Numbered from the stretch's first letter, positions 1 to 6,274 are shown. The stretch: DNA of 7,562 nt from an uncultured Clostridia bacterium (GCA_945873875.1 CAMCER010000030.1:1-7562), one strand, 5' to 3'. The notes: a model not told the origin generated them from the letters alone. Numbers and translations: made by a program.

Positions 1-252
1 AATTTCACCAGATGGTGGCCTCTGCACTACTACACCGGCATAGGATACAGCATGACCGGCAGGGCAGAGGAGGCAGAAGAGGCTTTTAAGAGAGTGCTTA
101 AGCTCAACGCAAGCCATCTGGAGACCATGAAAGAACTGGTCGAATTATATAAAGCCACCGGCAATGAAGAAGGACGGCATAAATACGAAGAGAAAATAAA
201 GCTGGTCGAGAAAGGCATCGAGGAAGATTCGGCAGGATCTGTAAAAGAATAG
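1..252 (+). CDS. C-terminal part of a tetratricopeptide-repeat (TPR) protein
   Basis: The reading frame is open from the first base of the window, so the gene starts upstream; the ATG at 52 is internal. The visible 83 residues contain a TPR-like helical pair: a YYTGIGYSMTGRAEEAEEAF stretch with the G, A and F positions of the repeat consensus, followed by a second helix ending in LKLNAS and a further amphipathic pair (LVELYKATGNEEGRHKYEEK). TPR arrays are protein-protein interaction scaffolds, and the partner cannot be told from this fragment. The tail is highly charged and ends GSVKE. There is no transmembrane segment in the visible part. The gene is followed by a hairpin and T-run, then by the tRNA promoter, so it is the last gene of its transcription unit. 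Confident as a partial CDS; the TPR call is good but from one to two repeats only. Confidence 0.8.
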   Translation, partial: NFTRWWPLHYYTGIGYSMTGRAEEAEEAFKRVLKLNASHLETMKELVELYKATGNEEGRHKYEEKIKLVEKGIEEDSAGSVKE

Positions 253-272
253 AAAAAACCAGCAGCAAGAAG

Positions 273-330
273 CAGCGATCTGTGAACTGTGCGGTTCACA
301 TATGAAAAAACAGGGATTTATCGCTGTTTT
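273..330 (+). terminator. Probable intrinsic terminator of the TPR gene
   Basis: CAGCGAT (273-279) pairs with ATCGCTG (320-326), which is followed by TTTT (327-330). Inside this, TGTGAAC (281-287) and GTTCACA (294-300) form a second perfect hairpin. A-rich bases before the left arm can pair with the T-run. The structure lies just upstream of the tRNA promoter, which fits a transcript end. The T-run is short, so efficiency is uncertain. Confidence 0.5.
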
Positions 331-333
331 CTG

Positions 334-363
334 TTGACATGAAAATACCGGCTATTGTATAAT
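334..363 (+). promoter_or_regulatory. Sigma-A-type promoter of the tRNA cluster
   Basis: A perfect -35 TTGACA (334-339) and a perfect -10 TATAAT (358-363) are separated by 18 bp. Transcription would start near 370, about 26 bp before tRNA-Asn. Consensus hexamers are typical of stable-RNA promoters. A GCTGACA repeat (374-380 and 384-390) follows in the presumed leader. Confidence 0.85.
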
Positions 364-395
364 AACTCTTGTCGCTGACAGGGGCTGACAGATGT

Positions 396-470
396 TCCAA
401 GGTAGCTCAATGGTGGAGCAACCGGCTGTTAACCGGTAGGCTGTGGGTTCGAGCCCCACCCTTGGAGCCA
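396..470 (+). tRNA. tRNA-Asn (anticodon GUU)
   Basis: The complete cloverleaf can be folded by eye. The acceptor stem TCCAAGG (396-402) pairs with CCTTGGA (460-466), with discriminator G and an encoded CCA (468-470). The D stem is GCTC/GAGC (405-408/416-419). The anticodon stem ACCGG/CCGGT encloses loop CTGTTAA with anticodon GTT at 428-430. The T stem GTGGG/CCCAC encloses TTCGAGC. All stems are fully paired, so it reads AAC and AAU codons. It is the first gene of the three-tRNA unit. Confidence 0.97.
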
Positions 471-479
471 ATATTTCGA

Positions 480-514
480 GACTTGGAAGGTGGGCGATGC
501 CCACCTTTGAAGTC
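480..514 (+). other. Long hairpin between tRNA-Asn and tRNA-Leu
   Basis: AAGGTGGGC (487-495) and GCCCACCTT (499-507) form a perfect 9-bp stem with a 3-base loop. The flanking GACTT (480-484) and AAGTC (510-514) extend it after a small internal loop. No T-run follows, so it looks less like a terminator than like a processing or spacing element of the tRNA precursor. It starts 10 bases after the tRNA-Asn CCA. Confidence 0.5.
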
Positions 515-632
515 AATAAGCTGAATAAGCCAGCAGCTGATCAAAAGGCCCTGGAAACAAGACAGGCTGAAGGCTTGAGAATGGCCTCGGCCAGTATCGG
601 TTCAGCGGCGGGCCGCCGGAAGCAATCAATGC

Positions 633-721
633 GCCGGAGTGGTGGAATTGGCAGACACGCGGGACTTAAAATCCCGTGGGTAGTAATATCCGTACCGGTT
701 CGACCCCGGTCTCCGGCACCA
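633..721 (+). tRNA. tRNA-Leu (anticodon UAA)
   Basis: This is a class II tRNA of 89 bases. The acceptor stem GCCGGAG (633-639) pairs with CTCCGGC (711-717), followed by discriminator A and an encoded CCA (719-721). The anticodon stem CGGGA/TCCCG encloses loop CTTAAAA, with anticodon TAA at 667-669. The long variable arm (roughly TGGGTAGTAATATCCGTA) is typical of leucine tRNAs. The T arm has CCGG/CCGG pairing around TTCGACC. It reads UUA and UUG codons. A GC-rich palindromic stretch (605-617) lies just upstream. Confidence 0.97.
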
Positions 722-777
722 GAAAAGATTTTAAGAGTCACACTCTTGAATATATACAGGCAGCAATGCCGCATCGT

Positions 778-853
<76 letters not shown>

Positions 854-860
854 CGAGAAA

Positions 861-902
861 AACCCTGAAATTTCAATGATTTCAGGGTTCTTTTATTTTT
901 TG
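861..902 (+). terminator. Strong intrinsic terminator of the tRNA unit
   Basis: AACCCTGAAAT (861-871) and ATTTCAGGGTT (879-889) form a perfect 11-bp stem with a 7-base loop. It is preceded by an A-run and followed by CTTTTATTTTTT (890-901). It starts 7 bases after the CCA of tRNA-fMet. Confidence 0.92.
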
Positions 903-938
903 TTTCATTTCTCTTTTTAAGGGTTTTTGCCTTAATAA

Positions 939-956
939 TTCAACTTTAGTTCAACT
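939..956. repeat. Two TTCAACT direct repeats, 11 bp apart
   Basis: TTCAACT occurs at 939-945 and again at 950-956, one helical turn apart, in the AT-rich strip between the tRNA terminator and the stop codon of the recombinase remnant. Short direct repeats next to an integrase gene can be arm-type integrase sites. That role is inference only, and chance is possible in AT-rich DNA. The rest of 903-968 shows no gene. Confidence 0.3.
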
Positions 957-968
957 CTCTTATAAAAA

Positions 969-1136
969 TCACGCTTTTTTGAGGAAAATCTCAGAGAGAA
1001 TATCAGCGTTCTTTTTATCAGCCTCTTCAATCTGATGAGCATATAAATTTGCCGTTGTGCTAACCTGAGCGTGCCCAAGTCTTTTAGATATGCTTACAGA
1101 ATCCATACCATTGAAATAAAGCATACTGCATAAGTT
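969..1136 (-). pseudogene. Tyrosine recombinase (phage/ICE integrase), C-terminal remnant
   Basis: Read on the minus strand, this frame gives about 54 residues ending in TGA (969-971): LCSMLYFNGMDSVSISKRLG, then HAQVSTTANLYAHQIEEADK, then a short charged tail ending FLKKA. RLGHAQVSTT is the box carrying the catalytic His of the HxxR/GH region, and the Tyr in NLYAH fits the nucleophile of lambda-Int-family recombinases. The N-terminal arm-binding and core domains, and the catalytic Arg and first His, are absent: the frame loses similarity around 1136 and meets a stop (TAA) about 20 bases further upstream. A normal integrase of this type has about 350-400 residues, so this is a non-functional relic. 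Its 3' end faces the tRNA-fMet gene, a usual place for such elements. The breakpoint position is approximate. Confidence 0.8.
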
Positions 1137-1203
1137 CCCGTCATTCAGAAGCGTTTATACAGATAACCATATATACCCGTTAAACGATGAGGATCTTAAA
1201 ACG

Positions 1204-1626
1204 ATGATAAACGTCCTTTCTGTTCCGGAATATAAAAAGAGACTCCATGATATGCACGGTCACAACCTCTTCACCATGAGCAGCAGGGAGATCATGAGTG
1301 TGCTTAGGAACCTGCAGAAAGGAAACAGGACCACAGTATCGTGTTTCCCCGGGCAGATAAAATACCTCTACAGGATATTAAAACCCCGTCATATCGAAAA
1401 TCTGACCGTCAGGCTGGTATCTCCTGAAGACATATTTAAAAAAGCACCTGTCTTTGAAGAGGTCGTCCTTGATAAGGATAAAGTAAAAGAGGATATCCCT
1501 GAACAGATACACCTGGATCTTGCAGGAGAACTCGACAGATTCTTCCCTGAGAAATACAGTACAAAGTCTGCTCGCGAAGTCTACATAACAAAGCTCCTTA
1601 TATCAAACAGGAAAAAAGAAAAATAA
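1204..1626 (+). CDS. Hypothetical protein, possibly 5'-truncated
   Basis: A 140-codon frame starts at ATG 1204 and ends TAA 1624-1626. I do not recognise the family. The product is soluble-looking, without signal peptide or membrane segment. It has a basic first half (EYKKRLHDMHGHNLFTM, QKGNRTTVSCFPGQIKYLYR) and an acidic middle (LDKDKVKEDIPEQ), and ends in a lysine-rich tail. The frame stays open upstream to 1120 with protein-like sequence (FRSVYTDNHIYPLNDEDLKT), and the ATG has only a weak GAGG 11 bases upstream. This suggests that the true start was lost when the DNA was joined to the integrase remnant near 1137, and that what remains is the 3' end of a larger gene. Alternatively, ATG 1204 is a genuine start. 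A terminator follows at 1654. Confidence 0.5.
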   Translation: MINVLSVPEYKKRLHDMHGHNLFTMSSREIMSVLRNLQKGNRTTVSCFPGQIKYLYRILKPRHIENLTVRLVSPEDIFKKAPVFEEVVLDKDKVKEDIPEQIHLDLAGELDRFFPEKYSTKSAREVYITKLLISNRKKEK

Positions 1627-1653
1627 ACAATATTAAAAGGTCTTTACGCATAT

Positions 1654-1683
1654 CCTGCCAGAGCATCTGCCTGGCGGGTTTTT
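1654..1683 (+). terminator. Intrinsic terminator
   Basis: CCTGCCAG (1654-1661) pairs with CTGGCGGG (1671-1678) with one G-U pair, a 9-base loop and a following TTTTT (1679-1683). It ends the transcript of the frame that stops at 1626. Confidence 0.8.
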
Positions 1684-1694
1684 CATTATCATTC

Positions 1695-1723
1695 TTGCAT
1701 CCGGGGATGATGATCGTTATATA
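1695..1723 (+). promoter_or_regulatory. Candidate promoter of the secreted-protein operon, with overlapping inverted repeat
   Basis: TTGCAT (1695-1700) and TATATA (1718-1723) are 17 bp apart, a reasonable -35/-10 pair. GGGGAT (1703-1708) and ATCCCC (1723-1728) form an inverted repeat that spans the spacer and the edge of the -10 box, so it could be an operator. The leader to the gene start would be about 110 bases. No other gene is seen in 1684-1841. Confidence 0.4.
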
Positions 1724-1841
1724 TCCCCTGTTAGTAAAGCGTCAGTGCGGGTGTGCTATGTTTAAGATGTTGCAGCGCTGTTGAAGAGGATATGAAAACG
1801 GCGCTCTTCGCAGTACATACCAAAAGAAGAAAGGAGCAGTT

Positions 1842-2612
1842 ATGAGAGCACTGAAAAGAAGTCTGTACTTTATTTTAGCTGCAGTACTTGCAGCATTGAT
1901 CCTGGTGCCCGCAGCCTATATTCATGGTGCAGAGGGCCCGGATCAAAACAATAGCTTATCAGAAACAGAAAAAGTAGAGATCGATGCGAAAGTGAGCGCG
2001 CTGAAAGCCAGCGGGAAAGACTCAGTTACGCTCGAAGGAAAGATCGTATCAAAGATCGAAGCTGCCGCATGCTGCAGTCAAGCGGCCGATTCAGACGCCA
2101 TCAAAATCAGAAACACTTATGTGATACGAGATGCAGATGCAGCCTCCGACGGCCGGCACGAGATCGCGACACTGACAGAAATGGACGTGCGAAGCAGCGG
2201 GACCAAAGAAGATACGAAAGTATGCGGCCGCGTCACAGCATACAGCAAAACGTGGTACGATCAGAGGAGTTTTTCTGGAGTCAGCGCCAGGAAAGTGACC
2301 AAGACCGGAGGTCGGATAACCGTCAACTCACAGAACGTGACTATCAGAAAACTGCGAAGCCAATACCGGGGATACGGTTCATGGTTTACAGCAGCAGGCG
2401 TGAACCACATCACAGGAAACTATACAAGAGACCACGATTTCACAGTGGGAAACCCGATGACGATGAAGACATGGAGCCCGGGGTACGACCGTTATTACTC
2501 AAGAGCCGGCCAGGGGATCCTGCAGACCCGTTTTTATGTCACATATGGAGGTCCCAGCGCTGACCAGCAGGCAACTTATCATATATCGCTGCAGTTATGT
2601 TCGCTGAGTTAA
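1842..2612 (+). CDS. Secreted protein of unknown function
   Basis: The product has 256 residues. The start is well supported by AAGGAG (1831-1836), 5 bases before the ATG. Residues 1-30 are a classical signal peptide: basic RALKR, a long hydrophobic core (residues 8-27), and HGA before a likely signal peptidase I site after Ala30. The mature part begins with a polar, alpha-prone region, has a Cys-Cys pair (77-78) and further cysteines at 128 and 253. From about residue 130 it is rich in Tyr, Trp, Thr and Gly in a beta-strand-like pattern (RFYVTYGGPSADQQATYHIS near the end). There is no sortase motif or membrane anchor, so it should be released or wall-associated. I do not recognise the family. 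It sits 10 bp before a lipoprotein gene, so the two are expressed together and may act together outside the membrane. Confidence 0.85.
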   Translation: MRALKRSLYFILAAVLAALILVPAAYIHGAEGPDQNNSLSETEKVEIDAKVSALKASGKDSVTLEGKIVSKIEAAACCSQAADSDAIKIRNTYVIRDADAASDGRHEIATLTEMDVRSSGTKEDTKVCGRVTAYSKTWYDQRSFSGVSARKVTKTGGRITVNSQNVTIRKLRSQYRGYGSWFTAAGVNHITGNYTRDHDFTVGNPMTMKTWSPGYDRYYSRAGQGILQTRFYVTYGGPSADQQATYHISLQLCSLS

Positions 2613-2622
2613 GGAGAAAAAT

Positions 2623-3231
2623 ATGAAGGAATATCCAAACCTGAAAAAATACATATTAGTGAGTCTGGCCCTCGCGCTTGTACTCACCTTCTCTTCCTGC
2701 AGCCTGTCAAAAGATACGCTGAAGAAAGGGACAAGTGAAGCTAAAATCTCTGCGATCATATCAGAGCATATAAAAGACGTCGTCATATCCGAAAAAAAAC
2801 TGCCTAACGGCAATACCCTCCAGGTCTTTTCCGCTTCAAATGATGAGGCAGCTTCTCTTTTCGGGTTAGATGCACTGAAAAACGCACCCGAGATAAAGGA
2901 GGTCCAGATCGAAGTGCATGACGGCTCAGTGGTATTCACAGGAATAGTCACAAAACTGCCATCGTACATAAAAAGCACCGACTTTCGCTCAAAGAAAAAA
3001 GCTTTAAAAGATATAAACAAGATCCTGCGAAAAATGGGCATCAGCAGATCCGGGCAATGCGGAGTCAGCTATTCTGATAAAAACAATAAGGACACATACA
3101 TCTACGACGTTCAGAGCATAAGCGAAGATGACCGCCCTGTACTCTCTGTCTCCTTAGGGGCTCCACTGAAAGATACAGTGTATATTGAGCCCTCAGGGAC
3201 GGGAGGATATATACCCGGGGTCATCGAATAA
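2623..3231 (+). CDS. Predicted lipoprotein of unknown function
   Basis: The product has 202 residues. AAGGAG (2611-2616) overlaps the stop codon of the upstream gene and lies 6 bases before the ATG, so the two genes are translationally close. The N-terminus is a lipoprotein signal peptide: NLKKY, a hydrophobic stretch LVSLALALVLTF, then SSC with Cys26 as the probable lipidated residue (a lipobox of F-S-S-C, slightly off the L-[AS]-[GA]-C consensus). The mature chain has an alternating pattern of helices and strands (VVISEKKLPNGNTLQVFSAS, VQIEVHDGSVVFTGIV), a lysine-rich helix (KKKALKDINKILRKM), and no further membrane segment. I know no family for it. It should be tethered to the outer face of the membrane and could hold, protect or sense the secreted protein next door; that role is inference. 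Confidence 0.83.
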   Translation: MKEYPNLKKYILVSLALALVLTFSSCSLSKDTLKKGTSEAKISAIISEHIKDVVISEKKLPNGNTLQVFSASNDEAASLFGLDALKNAPEIKEVQIEVHDGSVVFTGIVTKLPSYIKSTDFRSKKKALKDINKILRKMGISRSGQCGVSYSDKNNKDTYIYDVQSISEDDRPVLSVSLGAPLKDTVYIEPSGTGGYIPGVIE

Positions 3232-3325
3232 TGTTTGTAATGCATCAGTAGCTGTATGTTATGGTCATATAGGAAAGTGTACTTGAGGGTTCATCTTCTC
3301 TGTTAGAGCCGACACTATTCCCACA

Positions 3326-3409
3326 GGCTGAAGAGGGTAAAGAAGAAGTAAGAGTCAAAAATAATATGCCTTTTGAAGCACGCTCCGAAAAGCAGGGCCC
3401 TCTTCAGCC
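3326..3409 (+). promoter_or_regulatory. Perfect 12-bp inverted repeat enclosing 60 bases, upstream of a ribosome binding site
   Basis: GGCTGAAGAGGG (3326-3337) is exactly complementary to CCCTCTTCAGCC (3398-3409). As RNA this would close a 60-base loop and end 7 bases before the AAAGGAG (3417-3423) of the next small gene. No T-run follows, so it is not a plain terminator. A leader structure, attenuator-like element or paired protein site are all possible. Apart from this, the 3232-3428 gap shows no gene. Confidence 0.5.
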
Positions 3410-3428
3410 CCAAAGGAAAGGAGAATAC

Positions 3429-3532
3429 ATGTATATAAGTAAAAAATCTTTCTGCTGTGTGTTTCGATTGCGGTACTCGCAGGGGTAGTCGCACGCCACA
3501 AAAAGCGAAGCAACGAGGTGCGTTTTGACTAG
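3429..3532 (+). pseudogene. Tiny single-pass membrane protein, frameshifted at an A6 run
   Basis: AAAGGAG (3417-3423) stands 5 bases before ATG 3429. In the start frame the product is only 19 residues (MYISKKSFCC... stop TAG at 3486). If one A is added to the AAAAAA run (3441-3446), the frame reads MYISKKIFLLCVSIAVLAGV followed by VARHKKRSNEVRFD and stops at TAG 3530-3532. That is a convincing 34-residue protein with one hydrophobic helix and a basic cytoplasmic tail. The second frame has no start codon of its own, because a TAA lies directly before it. The break may be a real mutation, a homopolymer sequencing error, or (less likely for six A) slippage during expression. The gene sits between the lipoprotein gene and the 88-residue gene. 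Confidence 0.55.
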
Positions 3533-3562
3533 ACCCTTCAAGACAAAGGTCAGGAGGCTCCA

Positions 3563-3829
3563 ATGAAAGAACTGGACAGAATACTGAAACGGTTATACGA
3601 AAATATAAAAATAGTTTATGACGCACCGCCCTCCGAAACAGGAACCGTATATTTGAGAGGCGGAATATCCTTCAGATTCAGAACGCAGGATCTCGGGAAA
3701 ATGAAAAAACTGATAGCAAAAAGGGTAAAAAAATCTAAAGAATTCCGAAACAATTTTGTCCTTGCCCAGGTGGTCCTTTCGGATCTTCTTGAAGAGGGGC
3801 TGATACATTTCAATACAGGCAGGGATTGA
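3563..3829 (+). CDS. Hypothetical small basic protein (88 residues)
   Basis: The start is fixed by AGGAGG (3552-3557), 5 bases before the ATG. The protein has no signal peptide or membrane segment and should be cytosolic. It begins with an amphipathic helix (LDRILKRLYENIK), then a TVYLRGGISFRFR beta-like segment, a strongly basic helix (KMKKLIAKRVKKSKEFRNN) and a hydrophobic helix (VLAQVVLSDLLEEGLI). The basic helix could contact nucleic acid or membrane, but no known motif is present and I do not recognise the family. It is 30 bp after the broken membrane-protein gene, and is the last plus-strand gene before the convergent two-component pair. Confidence 0.75.
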   Translation: MKELDRILKRLYENIKIVYDAPPSETGTVYLRGGISFRFRTQDLGKMKKLIAKRVKKSKEFRNNFVLAQVVLSDLLEEGLIHFNTGRD

Positions 3830-3843
3830 ACAAACTCCTAAGA

Positions 3844-3885
3844 GAAGACACCTCTAAAGCACTAATATGCCAAAGAGGTGTCTTC
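3844..3885. terminator. Hairpin between convergent genes, possible bidirectional terminator
   Basis: GAAGACACCTCT (3844-3855) and AGAGGTGTCTTC (3874-3885) form a perfect 12-bp stem with an 18-base loop. It lies 15 bp after the 88-residue gene and 27 bp from the stop codon of the minus-strand response regulator. Neither side has a real T-run, so it may act as a weak terminator on both strands or as an end-protecting structure. Confidence 0.6.
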
Positions 3886-3912
3886 GCCTAATAAAGGGAA
3901 TGTGTTGAAACT

Positions 3913-4725
3913 CTAATCAAAGCTTTGATATTCAAGCAGTTCTGACAGGATAGCCTCTCCCCAGGAATACTCGGAAAGGAACATCCCTTCGAATGCGTCC
4001 TCCCCACGCGCTCCTGGATTGTCGAGCCAGGAATAGTAATCGCAGTCTGCTATATCTGTATTGAGCATTTTCCCGCGGCTGGTAGATATAAGAAGATCGT
4101 TGATAGACTCATCTGCCAGGACTTTTCGAAGCCGCCGGCAGGCATTATAGTAAACGCTCATATTCTCATTGGAATACGGCCGCTCTGGCCAGAGAGTAAA
4201 ATATATCTCGGAATTGGACACTTCTTTGCCTCGTTTAGTAACGACGTATGCCAGTATCTCTTTTGCTTTTCCTGTGATCGGAACAGGAGTCTCTACCCCT
4301 CTGCTATCCTTTTTCAGTACTGTAAAGTGCCCAAAAGTGCGTATATATATTTTTTTCTCCTGCCCGCGTGCAAGAAGTCTTATCTTCTTCATCATATTCT
4401 CCAGTATCTGGCGGCTATATGGTTTGATGATATAATAGTCCCCGCCGATCTCATTTGACTGACGGATGAACTCATCGTATGCCGTAACAAACACGATAAG
4501 CAGATCACTCCGCAGCTTCTTTAGTTTTGAAGCAAGCTCAAGGCCGTCGACGACTGGCATCTTTATATCTATGAATGCGACATCTATCTTATTGTCTCTC
4601 GCGAATCCAAGCGCATCTTCTGCGCACTCAAACTGTCCGATTATATCCAGATCTCCAAAATCTGCTGTAAGACGTACAAATCGTCTGATCATCAACATTT
4701 CATCGTCTACTACAATGGCTCTCAT
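3913..4725 (-). CDS. Response regulator: receiver domain plus SARP-like winged-helix output domain
   Basis: The start at 4725 (MRAIVVDDE) is chosen because AGGAGG lies 6 bases upstream (cctcct at 4732-4737 on the plus strand); an upstream in-frame ATG at 4791 has no such site and would overlap the kinase gene. The product has 270 residues. Residues 1-118 are a CheY-like receiver with the acidic pair D7-D8, phosphoacceptor D53 (FIDIKMP), T81 (FVTAYDEF) and K101 (IIKPY), all present. Residues ~125-225 are an OmpR/SARP-type winged helix: IRTFGHFTV, the KAKEILAYVVTKRGKEVS box, the LWP tryptophan, and the ACRRLRKVL recognition helix. The end (FLSEYSWGEAILSELLEYQ) resembles the beginning of a BTAD domain that is cut short. 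It is co-directional with the kinase, 55 bp after it, and is its expected partner. Target genes are unknown. Confidence 0.93.
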   Translation of the reverse strand: MRAIVVDDEMLMIRRFVRLTADFGDLDIIGQFECAEDALGFARDNKIDVAFIDIKMPVVDGLELASKLKKLRSDLLIVFVTAYDEFIRQSNEIGGDYYIIKPYSRQILENMMKKIRLLARGQEKKIYIRTFGHFTVLKKDSRGVETPVPITGKAKEILAYVVTKRGKEVSNSEIYFTLWPERPYSNENMSVYYNACRRLRKVLADESINDLLISTSRGKMLNTDIADCDYYSWLDNPGARGEDAFEGMFLSEYSWGEAILSELLEYQSFD

Positions 4726-4780
4726 ATCAAACCTCCTGGTGACGGGTACTGAAAAAAGAAATACCTTGACTCTTATAGCA

Positions 4781-6274
4781 TCAAACTTCAATAGGGAGAA
4801 TAACTGTCACGACTGTCCCCACCCCTATTTCGCTTTGAACATGAACGTCTGCATTCATGACTTTTTTTAATCTGAACATGATATTAATAAGCCCTGTGGA
4901 CTCGTGCAGGCCGTCTGCTGATTCCTTAAAAAACCTTTCAGAATCGAACCCGACCCCATCATCAGAGACACTGATTTGCCAGTTTTCTTCTGTCTCAGTA
5001 ACTTTTACAGTAAGTGTCCCGCCCTCTTTGCCCCGCTGATAGATCCCGTGGCGGATGGCATTCTCCACGAGAGGCTGTATACTGAGAGGGACTATCTGAA
5101 AATCAGTTGATGGTATATCATAGACCACCTGCAGTTTTTCCCCAAGCCGCATCTTCTCGATATCTATATAAGCCTTTATGTTCTCCAGTTCACTTGAGAA
5201 ACTGACCGGTTCGTCACTTGACATAGCGCGAACACAGCTTTTCAAATGGATCGTAAAAGCTTCGAGAACATCAGCAGCCGACTCGGGGTCTGTTAATATC
5301 AGTTCCTGGATCGATCCAAGCGCATTATATAAAAAATGCGGCTGCATCTGGCTTGTCGAGTTGTGGATGCGGCTCAGTCTGAGTTCTTCCTCCAGACTCT
5401 TCATTTCCTGCTCTTTCTTCTGTTGCTCTGAAAGATCGTATACGACTGAAAAAAGGTGGATGTCTTTGCTTATACTGTTCTGATAAAGGAAAAATAATTC
5501 ACGGCACGGCTGGACATCTCCTCTCAAAGTACGTATCGAATAGGCTGCAGACGCTATTTTTCCGCCATTTCCGAAGACTTTCAGAAGGGCCTCCCTGCTG
5601 CTGGCCTCTTCAAAGCCTTTTTTGTTCATTACAACGATATTGTCAGCGATCCATTTCTGTAACTCACTATATCTCTTCGATCCGTTTGAAGAGGGTAAGG
5701 ATATGTCAGGATTCTCCCCTTGCGCCCTCCTGAGGACGATATCCTCAGTCAGGTTAGCTTCGGTATATGCCATAGCGCTGGCAAGAAGAGCTGTCAAATG
5801 GTTATCCTCTTTTTGCTTCATGGCTTCGATCTCCCGCCGGTGTTTCAGTTCTCGCTTCATCATTTTATCGACGTTTCTGATCCCGATAAGGATGTGTTCT
5901 TTTCCACTTCCCCCAACAGTGATGGATGTAGCCCTGATCTGATGATATATATCTTTTCCCTCTTTATGTATCCTGTATATGAATGAATAGTATTCTTCAT
6001 CACGGAGGCTGGATATGAGAGTTTCTTTATCCAGCATGGCCATTACATAATCTCTGTCATCAGGGTTGATGTTTTCTATATTGTCAGCCAGAGCATCAAA
6101 AAAATCGTCCCCTTCTTTTGAAAGTTCCAAAGATCTGTACTCACAGCTCTCGTGAAACACCAGATAACGATTGGTTTTCGCTTCTATGTCTATTATGCTT
6201 TCGTACCGGCCAAACATCACCTTCGCTATTTCCTCATATGATATCCATTCTGTTTTCAAACCGTCTTTTGCCAT
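4781..6274 (-). CDS. Cytosolic LytS/YehU-type sensor histidine kinase with PAS-like N-terminal regions
   Basis: The product has 497 residues from ATG 6274, which has AGAGGAG 8 bases upstream; the in-frame ATG at 6307 adds 11 residues but lacks a ribosome site. Residues ~24-137 look like a PAS fold (FGRYESIIDIEAKTNRYLVF near the start, then FIYRIHKEGKDIYHQIRATS, ILIGIRNVD). Residues ~158-285 form a second, less clear PAS-like region ending FSVVYDLSEQQ. A coiled-coil linker (residues 283-305) leads to the His_kinase box, with H313 in QMQPHFLYNALGS. The ATPase domain has an N box (PLVENAIRHG, N405), a G1 box (SDDGVGFD, ~437-444) and a G2-like GLINI. No transmembrane helix is seen, so it likely senses an intracellular signal. 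It should autophosphorylate and pass phosphate to D53 of the regulator encoded just downstream. Confidence 0.93.
   Translation of the reverse strand: MAKDGLKTEWISYEEIAKVMFGRYESIIDIEAKTNRYLVFHESCEYRSLELSKEGDDFFDALADNIENINPDDRDYVMAMLDKETLISSLRDEEYYSFIYRIHKEGKDIYHQIRATSITVGGSGKEHILIGIRNVDKMMKRELKHRREIEAMKQKEDNHLTALLASAMAYTEANLTEDIVLRRAQGENPDISLPSSNGSKRYSELQKWIADNIVVMNKKGFEEASSREALLKVFGNGGKIASAAYSIRTLRGDVQPCRELFFLYQNSISKDIHLFSVVYDLSEQQKKEQEMKSLEEELRLSRIHNSTSQMQPHFLYNALGSIQELILTDPESAADVLEAFTIHLKSCVRAMSSDEPVSFSSELENIKAYIDIEKMRLGEKLQVVYDIPSTDFQIVPLSIQPLVENAIRHGIYQRGKEGGTLTVKVTETEENWQISVSDDGVGFDSERFFKESADGLHESTGLINIMFRLKKVMNADVHVQSEIGVGTVVTVILPIEV

Noticed and set aside
1792..1845. A 17-codon frame (MKTALFAVHTKRRKEQL) whose TGA overlaps the ATG of the secreted-protein gene
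   Set aside because: Its only ribosome-site candidate, AGAGGA, is one base from the ATG, too close to work well. The ATGA overlap is suggestive of a leader peptide but not enough to call one.
2069..2563. A 164-codon frame overlapping the secreted-protein gene
   Set aside because: It is an Arg/Gln-rich out-of-frame shadow; the overlapping frame has a ribosome site, a signal peptide and protein-like composition.
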